Part shown: piece by piece, positions 13,822 to 26,900 of the stretch
How the letters are laid out: each line of letters begins with the position of its first letter
How positions within the stretch are numbered: position 1 is the stretch's first letter
From: Mactromeris polynyma
Taxonomy: Eukaryota; Mollusca; Bivalvia; Venerida; Mactridae
Assembly (NCBI GenBank): GCA_032209605.1
Contig: JASFXZ010000012.1
Coordinates: 6,882,001 to 6,946,000, forward strand
Length of the DNA: 64,000 nucleotides
Reading direction: 5' to 3'
Translations under genes and position numbers: made by a program
Notes under the pieces: generated by a model
What the model saw: the letters and a program-made list of their open reading frames with translations, nothing else
Databases searched by the model: none
What the model was told of the DNA's origin: nothing

Positions 13822-16800
13822 TATTCTTTTTGAAATATTTCTGCAACTTTCTGTTGGAGGAACCTTCATTTAAAATTAAACATAAAATATATAGGTTGTA
13901 CACTGTATTACATTTATATAGGCACATAATCGAATGTTTAGGAATTCTCCGATGTCACAGCACATTACATACATTAAGATATTTTTCACAACGTTTTCAG
14001 GTGAAAACAATTGAATTACATTACTAAAGATTTACTGTTTGACAGCTACAATACATATTGTTGTCATAAGCAAGAACACGGTTCAATATTAGAAAAAGTC
14101 TAGATATTATACACAGATTGACAGATTTACTGGTCAATCGTTAAAGCTGATGACCTTAGGTACAGGAACGGATTTTTTAAAATGTTGAAAGATGGTTGTT
14201 TGTAACAAAGACACATGTTTTGACATTGGACCTACAAACCATTCGTGAACTTATCCACTTCATGTTCAATGAACAAAGAATGATGCTATTCTTATTATAA
14301 CTTACTGATATAATTTGTTCTCGAAGTACGCCTACACACATAACTTAACAGCTGCAATTTTAATCATTTCTCTGTTTTTGTATTTATGACTGTATTGACA
14401 ATACAGTGAAAATTGTGATAACAAAATGTTTTCAAAATTTAGATAAATTCAACGTGATCTCTTCTTATGTTACCATAGAATCTATATGATCAATGAAACA
14501 CATTGCCCAATCCATCAGATTATATAACATGTCGTCTAAAATTTCAATCCATATTCCGATGACAATGCGAAAATCGAAATCCAACGTTTAAATCTAAAAC
14601 AATGAAACTGCTGTCTATGTTTTGTGTTTTTTTAAGCCAATTTTTTTTTAAAGTATACCTGAAAACATGTCAATGATTTCCTGTGTGATAACAGAGATAT
14701 TATACCCTAGAACATAGAGATTGAATCTTTACGTATATCACTTACTTATGGTATTTTAAATGCCGCCTTTGATACTTGATTATGTAAGTTGGGTAAAAGC
14801 TGCTAGATTAGACGGTCCACCTGCTATAGTTGTAATTGATATATTTAATTATCTTCATGAAAGTCATTTGTGCTCAATCTTTACACGATAAACTGGTTTT
14901 TATTTAGTTAAGTAATATAAATACAGAAGTCTAGTACTAATCATTGGAAACTTAAATATAATTTGCAAGTGTATTATAATAATATTAAATTGGTTCGTTT
15001 TTTATTTAAAAAAACTAGAATTTATTTCTAAAGACAAAATATTCTTCACCAAATGTCGTTATATTATGCTTAAGAGAGGTAACGATTATTTCAAAGCAGC
15101 CAAACTAATGAGATGATGTTGAGTGTATTGTGTTTAATCATGTAACATAATAGTATATTATCAATAATGTATATACACAGTTCAACATAATAAAAAGCAA
15201 TATATTAACTACACAAAAGTACATAGCCATTCTGAATTGAATTATAAGAGACTATTATCCTAGTACAATAAATATCACATTCGATTCAACATTATTTACA
15301 AGGTAAACTGAGGATCAGTCGCTAATTGCATATTAAAAAACTAATAAAACAAAAAACAATACGATACTGAAGTAAAAAAGGGCGCAAATGCGCTTCTAAA
15401 AATATTATTAGAAAATATTTATCAGCCTCGATCAGATCGAGAGTGAACTAATTAGCAGCTGATTCTCAGAGCTTTTACAAAGACGTAGCTTCCATATTAT
15501 GTATGTAAGTAAGTTGTTAATTTCAATACAAGCGAAATATATTTTAGTTATGATAGGTTAACATCATTAAAATTATGACATGTCATGGTCAAGTATTGAT
15601 GTGTTAAACTTCATTGTGTAATAATATTTAATTTCACAAGAAAACTTGTAATTCAAAAACTATAACTAAATTGTCAATGATGAAATATGGTGGAAATGTT
15701 TAAATTTAGCGAGTAAAACGGTTAAACTTAACGTAAATACACAGACGGTCAAAACGTTTTGAACTTCGCTTAATACTGTCAGAAAACTTGATTCATCAAG
15801 CAAATTGCTCTGTGTGTAATGACTGATACAATGTCCACGCAACAAAAGCAGCGATTATGTTTCGACTTACAAAGACTCATTTGTTTTAAATATCCCCACA
15901 ATTAACATTCTATAATACGATAGCATTCCGTAACAAGAGAATCATTTCACTGTATGAAAGCAGATTACGGATGTTGGACTATGTGATTTAGTAGATGACA
16001 CTTTGATTGGCTGAAAATGACTTCATTATAGTATAATAGACGGTGTTTTAGGATGATTTATACCTTCAAATTACGAAGGATGTCATCATTTAACCCGTGA
16101 ATTGTTGAAGGTAAAATTAATCAAGCAGCAGGGGAGGTGATAACATATTCCAATCTATTTTCCCAACACAACAGTTGAATAGTTGTCACAAAAATGAAGT
16201 ATTTAGTCTCCGAGGTCGGTCATATTTGTCAAGAAAGAAGCCATTAATCCTTTACCCCTGACACTCAAGTTCTTTTTTGTTATCGTGTGGTCATTTCTAT
16301 GTTGACGTTGGTTGTCTGTCAATTCTGAAACCCAACAATCTATCCGCTTATTGCGCTCTCCCGTCGACTAATGAAATAAAAACAAGCCTATAAATGGTTT
16401 AGTTGTATCTCTGGCCCGTCAATATCGTGATATTCTATAGTCGTAAATTACCGAGTCTCCCTATGTTTTCTTAAGAGATCCTTATACAGTTCTGTCTTTT
16501 ACAAAGCCTAATTGATGGAAAAATTAATAGCTTTAAATGGGCGCAAATTAATTTTGTTACAAATACAGCAATAATGTCAATTCTGGCGAATTGATTTCGC
16601 AAATAGGATTGTCGTCAAAAATACAATCCAATTAAGGTGTAAATGACTCCATCAAGGAAGAAGTGTTTTGAAAAGGGCAGCCAAATTATATCGGATTAAC
16701 ACCTGGGTATTTGAAACGCTTGCAGGGAAATGCAAAATCACGAAGTGACCAAAATGACCGCTAATTAAGAAAGTTTACGCCTCGAGTTGAGTTTAATAGT

Positions 16801-19800
16801 ATTTAATTTTATAGACTTATCAAGTGAGCGTTTAATGTGTTTGATCAATTCAAAGTCCTTTACGATGCAATAAACTACGAAGATATTTTGATGACGTATG
16901 TAATACGGCTGCTATGTTTTGAAACGTTAATCTATGATTACTTTTGTCTGGAATGCTACTGGACAAGGTCATTTACTGGTTTACTACAATACTGTTTATA
17001 GTATGAATTAGACAAAGGCAAAATCACATTAATATAATCACACTTAATTTATTCGCGCAGTTTATTCAATTAAGAACATATTACGAGAAATATGTTATTG
17101 GCTGAATGATGCATTGTAATCTACAATGTACAACACTTTTACGAGAAATAAAAAATTCAAAGTCACAAAACCAAAGATTGGAGCAACTGAACACAGAAGC
17201 TTTATATCTATCTCGTATATTCGTTTTTTCTTCTTCAAAAAATGATACAGTCTTAACATTTGTTTTAAATAGTGAGTGTTGATAATTTACATGATCGTGA
17301 CTGTAAAATTAGCCAGAAAAGTTCAAAGTCTATTAATATTCTGACTAATTGAGGTCAAAGGTCTGAATTATCATGTATTAAACGATACTTAATGGGTGCA
17401 ATTAATATTGAATTAATCGAATGTCCCATACGCTGGGCTAATTTAACCCCATCTCCAGTAGCTCAGTCCCCTGTCACCATAAAGTAGTTAGGGTTTGATG
17501 TATGTTTTTACGCAGCAAGACGGTGAAATCTGAGCTATGCACAGAATACTGGGTTGACACTTATCGTTTTCAACAAAGAATGTCAAGAAAAATATGCTAT
17601 TTAGCCTAAAAGTCTTTTACATTTAATTTCGGAAGTTTCAGTTGCTGTTTTGCACGCTATTTTAACATTCTATTATCTGATGTTTTCTGTCACGTAACCG
17701 AAAGCAACTTCGTGCGAGCGAAGGAAAATACATTTTGGCATTTTGTGTTTAAGACTGTGTTAAGACACATTTAAATAACTAGTGAATAATGCGCTGATGT
17801 CGTTTTCGTATCAACACTATATATCGCTATGTTTTTAGTTTAAAATTGTATACCATTTCGCATAGGTCTTATGAAATTCTGCAATTAATTGTATATAGAA
17901 TATGGATAGGTGGGTGAAAAACGACTTTCCGTTCATTCGTCATTCCATTACATACGACAACTGTTTTCCGGTATATGCTTTTAAAGTTCGATGTTATGAA
18001 TATACTAAAGACAGTGACTTCAATGGTTATTAATTGTCTTTGTACAAACGATGAAATATTATCTATTGAGATAGCGTAGCTTTAGATAATATAACAGAGG
18101 TGATACTGAGGTTACGTCGGCTTCTTCTTGTACACTTTTCAGAAAATGCACAACAGAATGCTCGTCCATGAGTTACATTGTCAGTTATGACATGTTGTAG
18201 ACAGTTGTCTATGTGACCTCGTGTTTGCTTTTTAAATAAATAAAAGCGCATCCACAGAAGTTACACATAGAGACAATCATTAGAGGGAAATATTAAAATT
18301 GCTATCAATTTTTAGCCACCACTTTGTATCAATAAAGTCGACCGGAGTGTATTCTATTTTTCCAGTCCCAAACTTTATCTAAAAGCACCGTTCGTCTATC
18401 TGATATTCAATTCTGTGAAAATAATGAGGGTCTGACAATATCTAAAAAAAGTAAACAAATAAAACTGTTTTTATTTCAAAGAAAGACGAATGATGATTTT
18501 TGAGTTGCTCTTATACAAAAACCACGTTAATTGAAATATTACTTTGCAGTCATTATTACAATGCAAACTTTTCTTGGTGATTTACACAGTTCTATAACCT
18601 TCTGTTTCATTTAGAAAACTCCGTTGGACTCAATATATTTTCAATTTCTTGTACGAAATATTATTTTACGACATATTGCGATTATCTGACGTGATAAATT
18701 CGAATAATCGTCTCCATTGCAGCCATAATATACTGATTACTTAAGTAATGCCGTCTTAAGTCCTTTTACTTATTCATTAAGACAAGTGCAAGACACGCGG
18801 CGTCTATATACGCCCTTTTTTGTGTAAGAGATCACGAGAATCTCGTGCAGATTCCCCCGACAACTACTTCTATAAATCATCCTTAATGCATTGTGATTAA
18901 GATTACAAATACAGTGATATCAGAAACCACTTGTTTTCTATCATATACGAATTAAGACGACACAGAATCGGTCTGCGATACGGAATAATTCAGCGAATTT
19001 CATTAAAAGTCAATAACGCTATTGTTTTTTGTTTATGTGTACAGTATTTGTTACAATTAGCAATATATCACTAGCAATGATAGAATTCACTCTCATGTTT
19101 TTGCATGCTACACTTTGTCATTGTAGCGTGTTTGTCTACAGTTTTAAATTCACTTTATTCCAGGATTGACTTTAATTATTTTCGGAGCTTTCGGCGAATA
19201 TTCGTACATCTACTGAGTGATTAAGTTTCGGCGTTCCTTCAATCTAATTATTCACAATGTCAATAAATCATAGCCTCCTCTAATTGATTTCCGCTTTCTT
19301 TTTATATGGGCCTAACTTTGCATTAAAGGTGAAATTGAGACAATGAATAATCGCAGAATAGTTCTGTGAATTTCACAACATTTGTTTTCATTAGATTCAT
19401 TATATTGTCCTTTCCCAGAATGTTAATTTGCCATTGGCAGCGATTGGTGACAACCAGTCGTGTTTAAAAGACGGATGAGACCGTACCATACAATACATAT
19501 ATTAATCTTTATACAGTCCAACTATTTCGTGTTTTAAACCGCATTTTCTTTATCGTGAATTGGTATTACGCCATGCAAGGACAATTAACTATTCACTTAG
19601 ACGATAATTAGCGAGACTGGGTTACCTCCCTTTGTATGTATTGAAATAGATACTTGCGCCAAATCTGTAAGTACTCAAAATGTATACATTTTACTCAAAA
19701 TGTATACATTTTTAAAAGTAAAAAATAATAATCTAAAGTAAGAATTGAGAACATGGCTCGAAAACGTCACAGATTTGTGGTGTTACAAGAGGGACAATGA

Positions 19801-22311
19801 CCGTATTAGGGACGAGGATACGTCGAGTTGAAATTAACACGGAGGTTAGTGGCATTAAATACAATTAATAATCCGGTGCCGAAGGCAATATTTCGAGTGG
19901 CCTACTACAAGCCCTATTCTACAATCACGTACAGCCATGGCAGATTTTAAGTGGTCGACCCTTGTACATAAGGTTAATAAAAACACAATTACAGACCAAT
20001 TATGAGCGCTGTGGTGGTCAGTCAATATTCTATGTTCTCTGGACTGGTAGTCCGCAATCGAAGTGTGTGGATATAATTAAATGGTCATGTATCCCCGGAC
20101 GCGGACATGCGACCAACCAGCTGACGTCTTTATAGCAATGATTAGCAAGCGCAAGAACTCAATCCAATCAAATTTGTACATGATAACGTTTAATAAGATG
20201 ACATTTGTTGTTAAAGATATCCTTAATAATATGCCAATCAAAGCTATTAGATCTAGGCTCCAACATCCCGACCCAGTCAGATCGATCTAATGTTTTATAT
20301 TTGTGTGCAAATACACTGTCTAGAATTCCTTGTTGTTTTGTTACAACAAAACCTTACCAAAGCGGCCCTCTCGTGAGCAAAAACCTCTCTTTAACTACAT
20401 TATCTTTTTTTCATTGGCAAAATGCTATGTAAGTGTAACCTCTCAAGAGCATTTACCTCTTAACAACAACCACCAACATGTGCATCTAAAGTGTGTAACT
20501 AAGGAGAGTCTGCACTGTGATTGTAACCTTAATTTCGATACAAATCTGCGTACTTCTGTGGCCGGGATTTTAAATTACAAAATGTACTCTTCTGAGCCTG
20601 ATCGTGACGCGTATTGAGTTTGAAAAATGTATAATGATGTTAAATGAGTGCTAAACATTTATTTTCTAAGACATGTTGAAGTAGAAGTTACAACTAAATC
20701 TGAGAGTGTAGTACGACACTTAAACCCAATACTTTCTTCCATATCTCATACACCTACACAATCTCAAAGAAATGGACTAAAACGAATATTCAATTTAATC
20801 ATTTAACATGTTCATGCATTTTCGCTATCAGGCTTATAAGAGTACAATTAGACATTTGAGATTTGGAGTCAGTACCGTTATTATCCCGGGTCCTGTTCCT
20901 ACTTTGAGTTGACATTTTAGTAATCATGAATCTAACAAACTATAGAAAAAACTCTGATACAACTATCTATCTATAGTTTCAATAAGATTGCAAGACGAAT
21001 GAGATATTTTGTAAGGACAATCTTGTTTACAACTACCTGGCTGTCACTTACTGAAAACTGTACATGTACTTATCTTGCATACTATATAAAACACATTTTG
21101 TTCCATGACCATGCTTCGAACATAGAGGCATCTGATGTCGCGTGGTTATGTTCGATGACTTCAAATTACTTGCCTCTCGCCGCCGCAGGTTTGAATCCAA
21201 CCCTGGATCCCAGCTAACGTTATGTCGGTAGTTCTACCAAGATGACCACATTGAGTCAGCCTCTACCCTTATATCTGGATGAGTAACTATGACAACCTGG
21301 TTGTTTATGTGATTTAAAGCCACATTTCATACTTGGTACAGCGACGCTTACTGATAGTACGGGAAAATGAGTGAAAATATTGGTAAAATCCTCGTTTTTT
21401 ATTTTTTTTGAAGTTATTCTTTACAGTTTGTTAACATCGAAAGAATGAGTTTACACTTGATTATTGTTGTTATATTGCTTGTGATGATTGAAATGTTGTT
21501 GCTGTTTTCATATACATTGCCGTCTAAATTGTACAAAACTAATTATAAACGTTCCTAGTTTGATTGGACCACATGTTTTATGTTACGCTAAAGTCATAGG
21601 TTCATTTTCTGTTACAAATACATACACACAATTCCAAAGTTCCTGTTTGGTATAATTGACAACCAGTCGTTAGCATGTTTCATCTTTCAAAGTACAAAAT
21701 TAATATTGTTTTTCATCCAATCGGCAGATATGTTGTGCACAATGTAGATATCTTATTTTTGTCGATGTTTCAAATTTTCTTGACAAAAAGTTATTCTAAG
21801 TTTGATAGTGGTATTTTATATAAGACACCTATGTTTGAACATTTATTGTTGAACGATGGTAGATGTTTTTTCTAATAACTGGAATCATCTGGATTCCATT
21901 GTTTCGCAAATAAGCTATCGATTGTTGGTGTGGGTGAAGCGGATATAATCTGACTCAACATACACTGTGTTATGAAGTAAGAATAAAGTTTTATTAGTAT
22001 AGAAATTTTACATTGGTTTTAGAAAACAATGTTTGGAATTGGACTATTATTGGTCTATCCATATAAGTTCATATCAATAATGAAAGCTGAATAGGATATT
22101 ATTACAACATTTTAGGCTTCTTAGCAGAGCAATGCAACGCAACGGTTGTGATTTTACATGTAATTGTATTTGTACAAATTATATACGGCGCATGTATATT
22201 TTATTCTCAAATGTTAATCACGCAGTTAGGTTACTTTATGCAACAAAATTATCTAATAGGATTAGTATGTTAGGAGTTGTATATATATAGAGTAACATCT
22301 CTTGGGAGATG
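13822..22311. other. long array-free stretch downstream of emx
   Basis: About 8.5 kb without tandem arrays or a recognised gene. AT-rich, with blocks of higher complexity at 16330-16800 and 19140-19480 that contain many homeodomain-, Otx- and Sox-like words and may be regulatory. Open frames (for example 20330-20617) look random. A perfect inverted repeat of 9-bp arms lies at 14389-14407, and a B-box-like word at 21188-21198. Confidence 0.55.
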
Positions 22312-23171
22312 TAGTTTCGGCGATCGCTGAGGGCTGGTTGCTCTAGGGAGGATAAATTGGTAGGAGTTTCGGCGATCGCTGAGAGCTGGTTACTCTAGGG
22401 AGGGTAAATTGGTTGGAGTTTCGGTGATCGCTGAGAGCTGGTTACTCTAGGGAGGGTAAATAGGTAGGAGTTTCGGTGATCGCTGAGAGCTGGTTGCTCT
22501 AGGGAGGGTAAATTGGTAGTAGTTTCGGCGATCGCTGAGAGCTGGTTGCTCTAGGGAGGGTAAATAGGTAGGAGTTTCGGCGATCGCTGAGAGCTGGTTG
22601 CTCTAGGGAGGGTAAATTGGTAGGAGTTTCGGTGATCACTGAGGGCTGGTTGCTCTAGGGAGGGTAAATTGGTAGGAGTTTCGGTGATCGCTGAGAGCTG
22701 GTTGCTCTAGGGAGGGTAAATTGGTAGGAGTTTCGGTGATCGCTGAGAGCTGGTTGCTCTAGGGAGGGTAAATTGGTAGTAGTTTCGGTGATCGCTGAGA
22801 GCTGGTTGCTCTAGGGAGGGTAAATAGGTAGGAGTTTCGGCGATCGCTGAGAGCTGGTTGCTCTAGGGAGGGTAAATTGGTAGGAGTTTCGGTGATCACT
22901 GAGGGTTGGTTGCTCTAGGGAGGGTAAATTGGTAGGAGTTTCGGTGATCGCTGAGAGCTGGTTGCTCTAGGGAGGGTAAATTGGTAGGAGTTTCGGTGAT
23001 CACTGAGAGCTGGTTACTCTAGGGAGGGTAAATTGGTAGGAGTTTCGGTGATCGCTGAGGGCTGGTTGCTCTAGGGAGGGTAAATTGGTAGGAGTTTCGG
23101 CGATCGCTGAGAGCTGGTTACTCTAGAGAGGGTAAATTGGTTGGAGTTTCGGTGATCGCTGAGGGCTGGTT
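22312..23171. repeat. 52-bp minisatellite, about 16.5 copies
   Basis: GTTTCGGCGATCGCTGAG then CTGGTTGCTCTAGGGAGGG and TAAATTGGTAGGA recur every 52 bp (22314, 22366, 22418 onward). Many units carry the 8-bp palindrome GCGATCGC, others GTGATCGC. A rare GGTAGTAG variant recurs 260 bp apart (22516 and 22776), indicating a 5-unit higher-order block. The array ends about 250 bp beyond the distal emx poly(A) signal. Confidence 0.95.
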
Positions 23172-23576
23172 TTTTACTACGATAACATTTGTAATGTTGT
23201 TGAAGAGAGTGGTTCGCTCATAAAATGGAGAGGCGTCATTGTAATAAAACTGATAGGAGGAAGATATGTTTAAACACAAAACAGATTTCTGGTTAGAACT
23301 TTCTGTAATCATGCTGTTGTAAGACATTTGTACGGCACAAATAACCAATATTGTGCATATATTCGATACTATTTGATACATTTGTATAAAAACAACAACT
23401 ATAATTGTACGTTTTAACTTTATTTGACAGTGTAAATATTTTCAGATTTAAACATAAGCAATAATATTACTTATAAAACGATGACACATAAAGTTTGCAA
23501 CATAAAATGATTCAGTTGATCCACGAGCAAACACATGAATACAACGTTTCAACTTAACTTGTAAGAACTGCACTTT

Positions 23577-23582
23577 TTTATT
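23577..23582 (-). terminator. emx poly(A) signal AATAAA, proximal
   Basis: AATAAA on the minus strand, 173 nt past the stop codon, followed by GT-rich sequence, as expected of a cleavage/polyadenylation site. A second AATAAA lies at 23424-23419 (331 nt past the stop). Which is used cannot be told from sequence. Confidence 0.5.
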
Positions 23583-23754
23583 CCAGGATATCATTATGTA
23601 ATATAGTCAGCCACTAATCTACGCGTATATCCCGGCTTGGTTGTCAGTTCCGAGCAAGTATCTCTCCGAACACTAATCTCGCAGAGCAATAGATAAACTG
23701 TAAATGGAAATTGCACATTTTTAATAATTTTAATATATTTAACGCTGTCAATTT

Positions 23755-23949
23755 TCAGCAGGACTGAATCACGTGATGGTATGCATGCGCACTGTAGTCA
23801 TCATCTACGTCATCAATATCATCTATGTCACTTATATCACTTTCCGATTTGGAATCATCCAATCTTCCATCATGGTCGTCGTTAGGTCCACCTTCTTCCG
23901 TTTTCGTTCTTTTGTATTTTGTGCGTCTGTTTTGAAACCACACTTTTAC
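23755..23949 (-). CDS. emx: emx coding exon 3 (recognition helix and acidic tail)
   Basis: The acceptor TTTCAG (ending at 23950) precedes GTA AAA GTG TGG, giving homeodomain position 45 onward ([14 protein letters not shown]). After EEGG the tail is strongly acidic: residues 305-332 contain about fifteen Asp, mostly in DI/DV steps, ending in a His/Tyr-containing C-terminus and TGA at 23757-23755. The tail is low complexity and looks lineage-specific; the EEGG itself resembles the EEEG seen after the homeodomain in other EMX proteins. Confidence 0.94.
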   Translation of the reverse strand, partial: VKVWFQNRRTKYKRTKTEEGGPNDDHDGRLDDSKSESDISDIDDIDDVDDDYSAHAYHHVIQSC

Positions 23950-26900
23950 CTGAAATGATATAAGAATCTTTCGTTAGATGTCTGTACTAAGTAGACGAGA
24001 TGGAAAGTCTACCATTTCACAAAAATGATTTAGTAAAAGAGATTTATCAAATATTGGTACATAAATGTTGACCCTTAAACATCGTCGTCTTTGATTATTT
24101 AGTTGACAATGTGAACTTAATTGTTTATAATAGGATGGTTTATTATAACATTCATTGGTACTGATTTGTCTCTGTATGGACAAAATGTTATCATCGCTAA
24201 ATGGCCTGTACATAGTTCTCTTTATGCACATGCGGTATCATTTCTAACTTTTGTTTCCACGTTAGCAAAAGTAGCAGATATTTCGGATACAACGCAAAGC
24301 AAACGGGGCATCGTTGTTCCATAACGCCATACTTCGTAAAATAAAAACTACATTCTGTGATGTAATCTTGTGGGAACATAAACCATACACCTAGCTACCC
24401 TGAGATAACATAAGCTTATTATCAAATTGCATACTTGAAACAATATATTGGTAAAATACTAATTAGTAGCGAGTAGTGGCTGTTAAGATAGTAGATGTCA
24501 CTTTTAAAGAGATGCACAACTACTTTAGAAAAGGCAAGGTCATGTTTGGTGATGACCTTATTTCTGGTAAATGGCGCGTGTTTCCAGAAGAGATTACAAG
24601 CAATTATACACAATGATAAAAAACAGTCGGTTTAAAGGCGTTTGTTTATGATGTAATTAGGTGTAACAAAGTAACGTATTAATTTTCACATTTCTTTTAA
24701 TAAAAAGAAAAGCATTTTGGTTTTGGCTCAATTCATACCATTAAAATACAGGGCTCATTTTATTTTTGAGGAATAAAATAAGAATATATTAACAGCGACA
24801 CTGTTCAAATTTGTGACGTGATGCATCTGTAATTATACGACTATACCTTATTATGTACGTCTGAAACATAATTGCCTTCCAAAAAATGCCAGTTTGGGAG
24901 AAAAGAGGTTATTTGGCTTTTGACCAATAAAAACTCGGTGGTCAAGGATTAAATTTTGATGGTCGGCAATGTATTGATACTTTGTATCCTAGGGGACGGA
25001 AAGATCTTTAGTAAAGGAATTTTCAAATCCAAATCTAATCTTAACGCTCAATATGACACTACACATCTCTATTTATACAATGAAAGGCAATTTTCTCAAC
25101 TCACAAAAGAATCAATCGAAATTTATCGTATTATTCCGTATTCCCACAGGACGGTTAGGTAAACGGACTTTATCGTTACACTGTTCAGCTTCATTGAAAA
25201 GCGCCTTGATTGTTGTTAGTACCATGACGTGCAAATTAGTCCTGATTTCCTCGCCTAGATTGCTGTCTTTATTAACCATTGAACTGGAATTAAACAGTAA
25301 TTATTACCATCCCCGAGGCGGAGTTTTACTGAGTACCCTCAAATAGTTTGCAGTCAACGCACCCCATAAAATTGATAATTGTTAAAATAATTGAGTCTTA
25401 ATTGGCTTACAGAGTTTTAATCCAGGACTGTGGTGGGTCAGTTTATACTGCATTGTGTGCAAGGTTTGTTGCTGGTATATGCGTCCTGACAGAGTTATCT
25501 CTGACAACATGCTGTCGTGTGTTTATAGAAGTCCGCTACTAATACATAAGTTGTCAGCTGTCAAATTGCTGACAGAACGAACAATGAAGTGTCGTTTTCA
25601 ATACAAAACTATTAATTTTTAATATTACTTTCCATCAATCTTAAAAAAATAATATTCGAATTATTTCCCATTCCGACATTGGTTCAACCCGCGTTGGGGC
25701 AGACATTTGTATGCAAACGGAATGTTTCTCAAATTCCGTCGGAAAAATACTTATTGAATGCAAGCAATATCAGACGGCGGAAAGAGGTGTTTACAGGGAG
25801 ATTGATATTCAAAGATACTGGTGTCAGTTTGTTGTAGGTGTTTTGTTCCTGTCATGAATAACTTACTAACTGCACAGTTTCAGCCAATGTTAAAGTAGTA
25901 GAATTAAGCGACACCTAATACTATCCAGCTCACGGTATGCTAAACGCTCGGAATATATGAATGTGAAAATCCGTATTGACATTAAAATCAGTTCGTTGTA
26001 ATCTTAAATCTACCCTTTGATGCCAAATAACTAAAATGAGACCACAATTACTGGCAATTAATTAAACATCACATATTCAGAGAGTGGTTATTCAATAATA
26101 ATAAAGCAATTATATTCATTCTATCCGGATTTTCTAAGAGGCACGCTAAATGTATTGCCAATATCTCATTTACCAACAATTATATGAGATTCATGCAAAA
26201 ATGAATAATGAATTATTAAAAATATGCATAGGCTATTACATAATTGATCAAAATCTCAAATTGGTGCTTAAGTAGAGCTGTTTGAGGCCTGCCATTATTC
26301 AAAACTTAAGGTAGATGAATAGTCTTTTACAGAATTTGTCTGGTAAGAGCGAGTTTGTATTTTTCGGGTCAACAGGGGGCGTCTGCGGTCATCATAATCC
26401 TGTCTTTTACATAAAACATAAATTATATCAGATTTTTCAGTATAATGATAATTATCCACTATTAAGATTTTGTTCCACCTTTTCAGAGCAAATTCGATTC
26501 AATATGGATATTAATGAGTTAAAATATTATGATATAACTATGAACGACAGTTTATGGGGTATAGATGTGAATCACGGGAGCGAAGATGAAGACGTATAAA
26601 TTGACGAACTGTCCTGACAGACAAACGCTTTCTTATCAAAACAGAACTTATAATCATACTGCTTTCAGTCGGCCACACAACGACAAATTATTGGCCTGAA
26701 TGTTGAACACAATGAGATTGACGTATGGCACTGCTGGTACCAGTGGAGGCACTGCTTGTACCAGTGGAGTCAGGTAATTACTCGTTCTGGCAACTTACAA
26801 TAAGACATTGTGACAAGAGGCTATTTATTCTAAACGATTTCACATTGCAATTTATGCCAGTGGTGAACTTTAGTTTGTATCTATATCAGTACGTGTATAC

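Noticed and set aside
20340..20480. Possible relative of the 50551 MITE (CCTCTC and ACCTCTTAAC words)
   Set aside because: Only short words match, and no inverted termini with TA flanks could be placed.
21135..21215. Possible degenerate tRNA-derived SINE head with GGTTTGAATCC
   Set aside because: A B-box-like word is present (21188-21198) but no convincing A box, body or tail was found; too weak to call.
22312..23171. Possible CRISPR-like array (and the other regular arrays)
   Set aside because: Units are contiguous and similar throughout with no unique spacers, no associated genes, and the host is a eukaryote.
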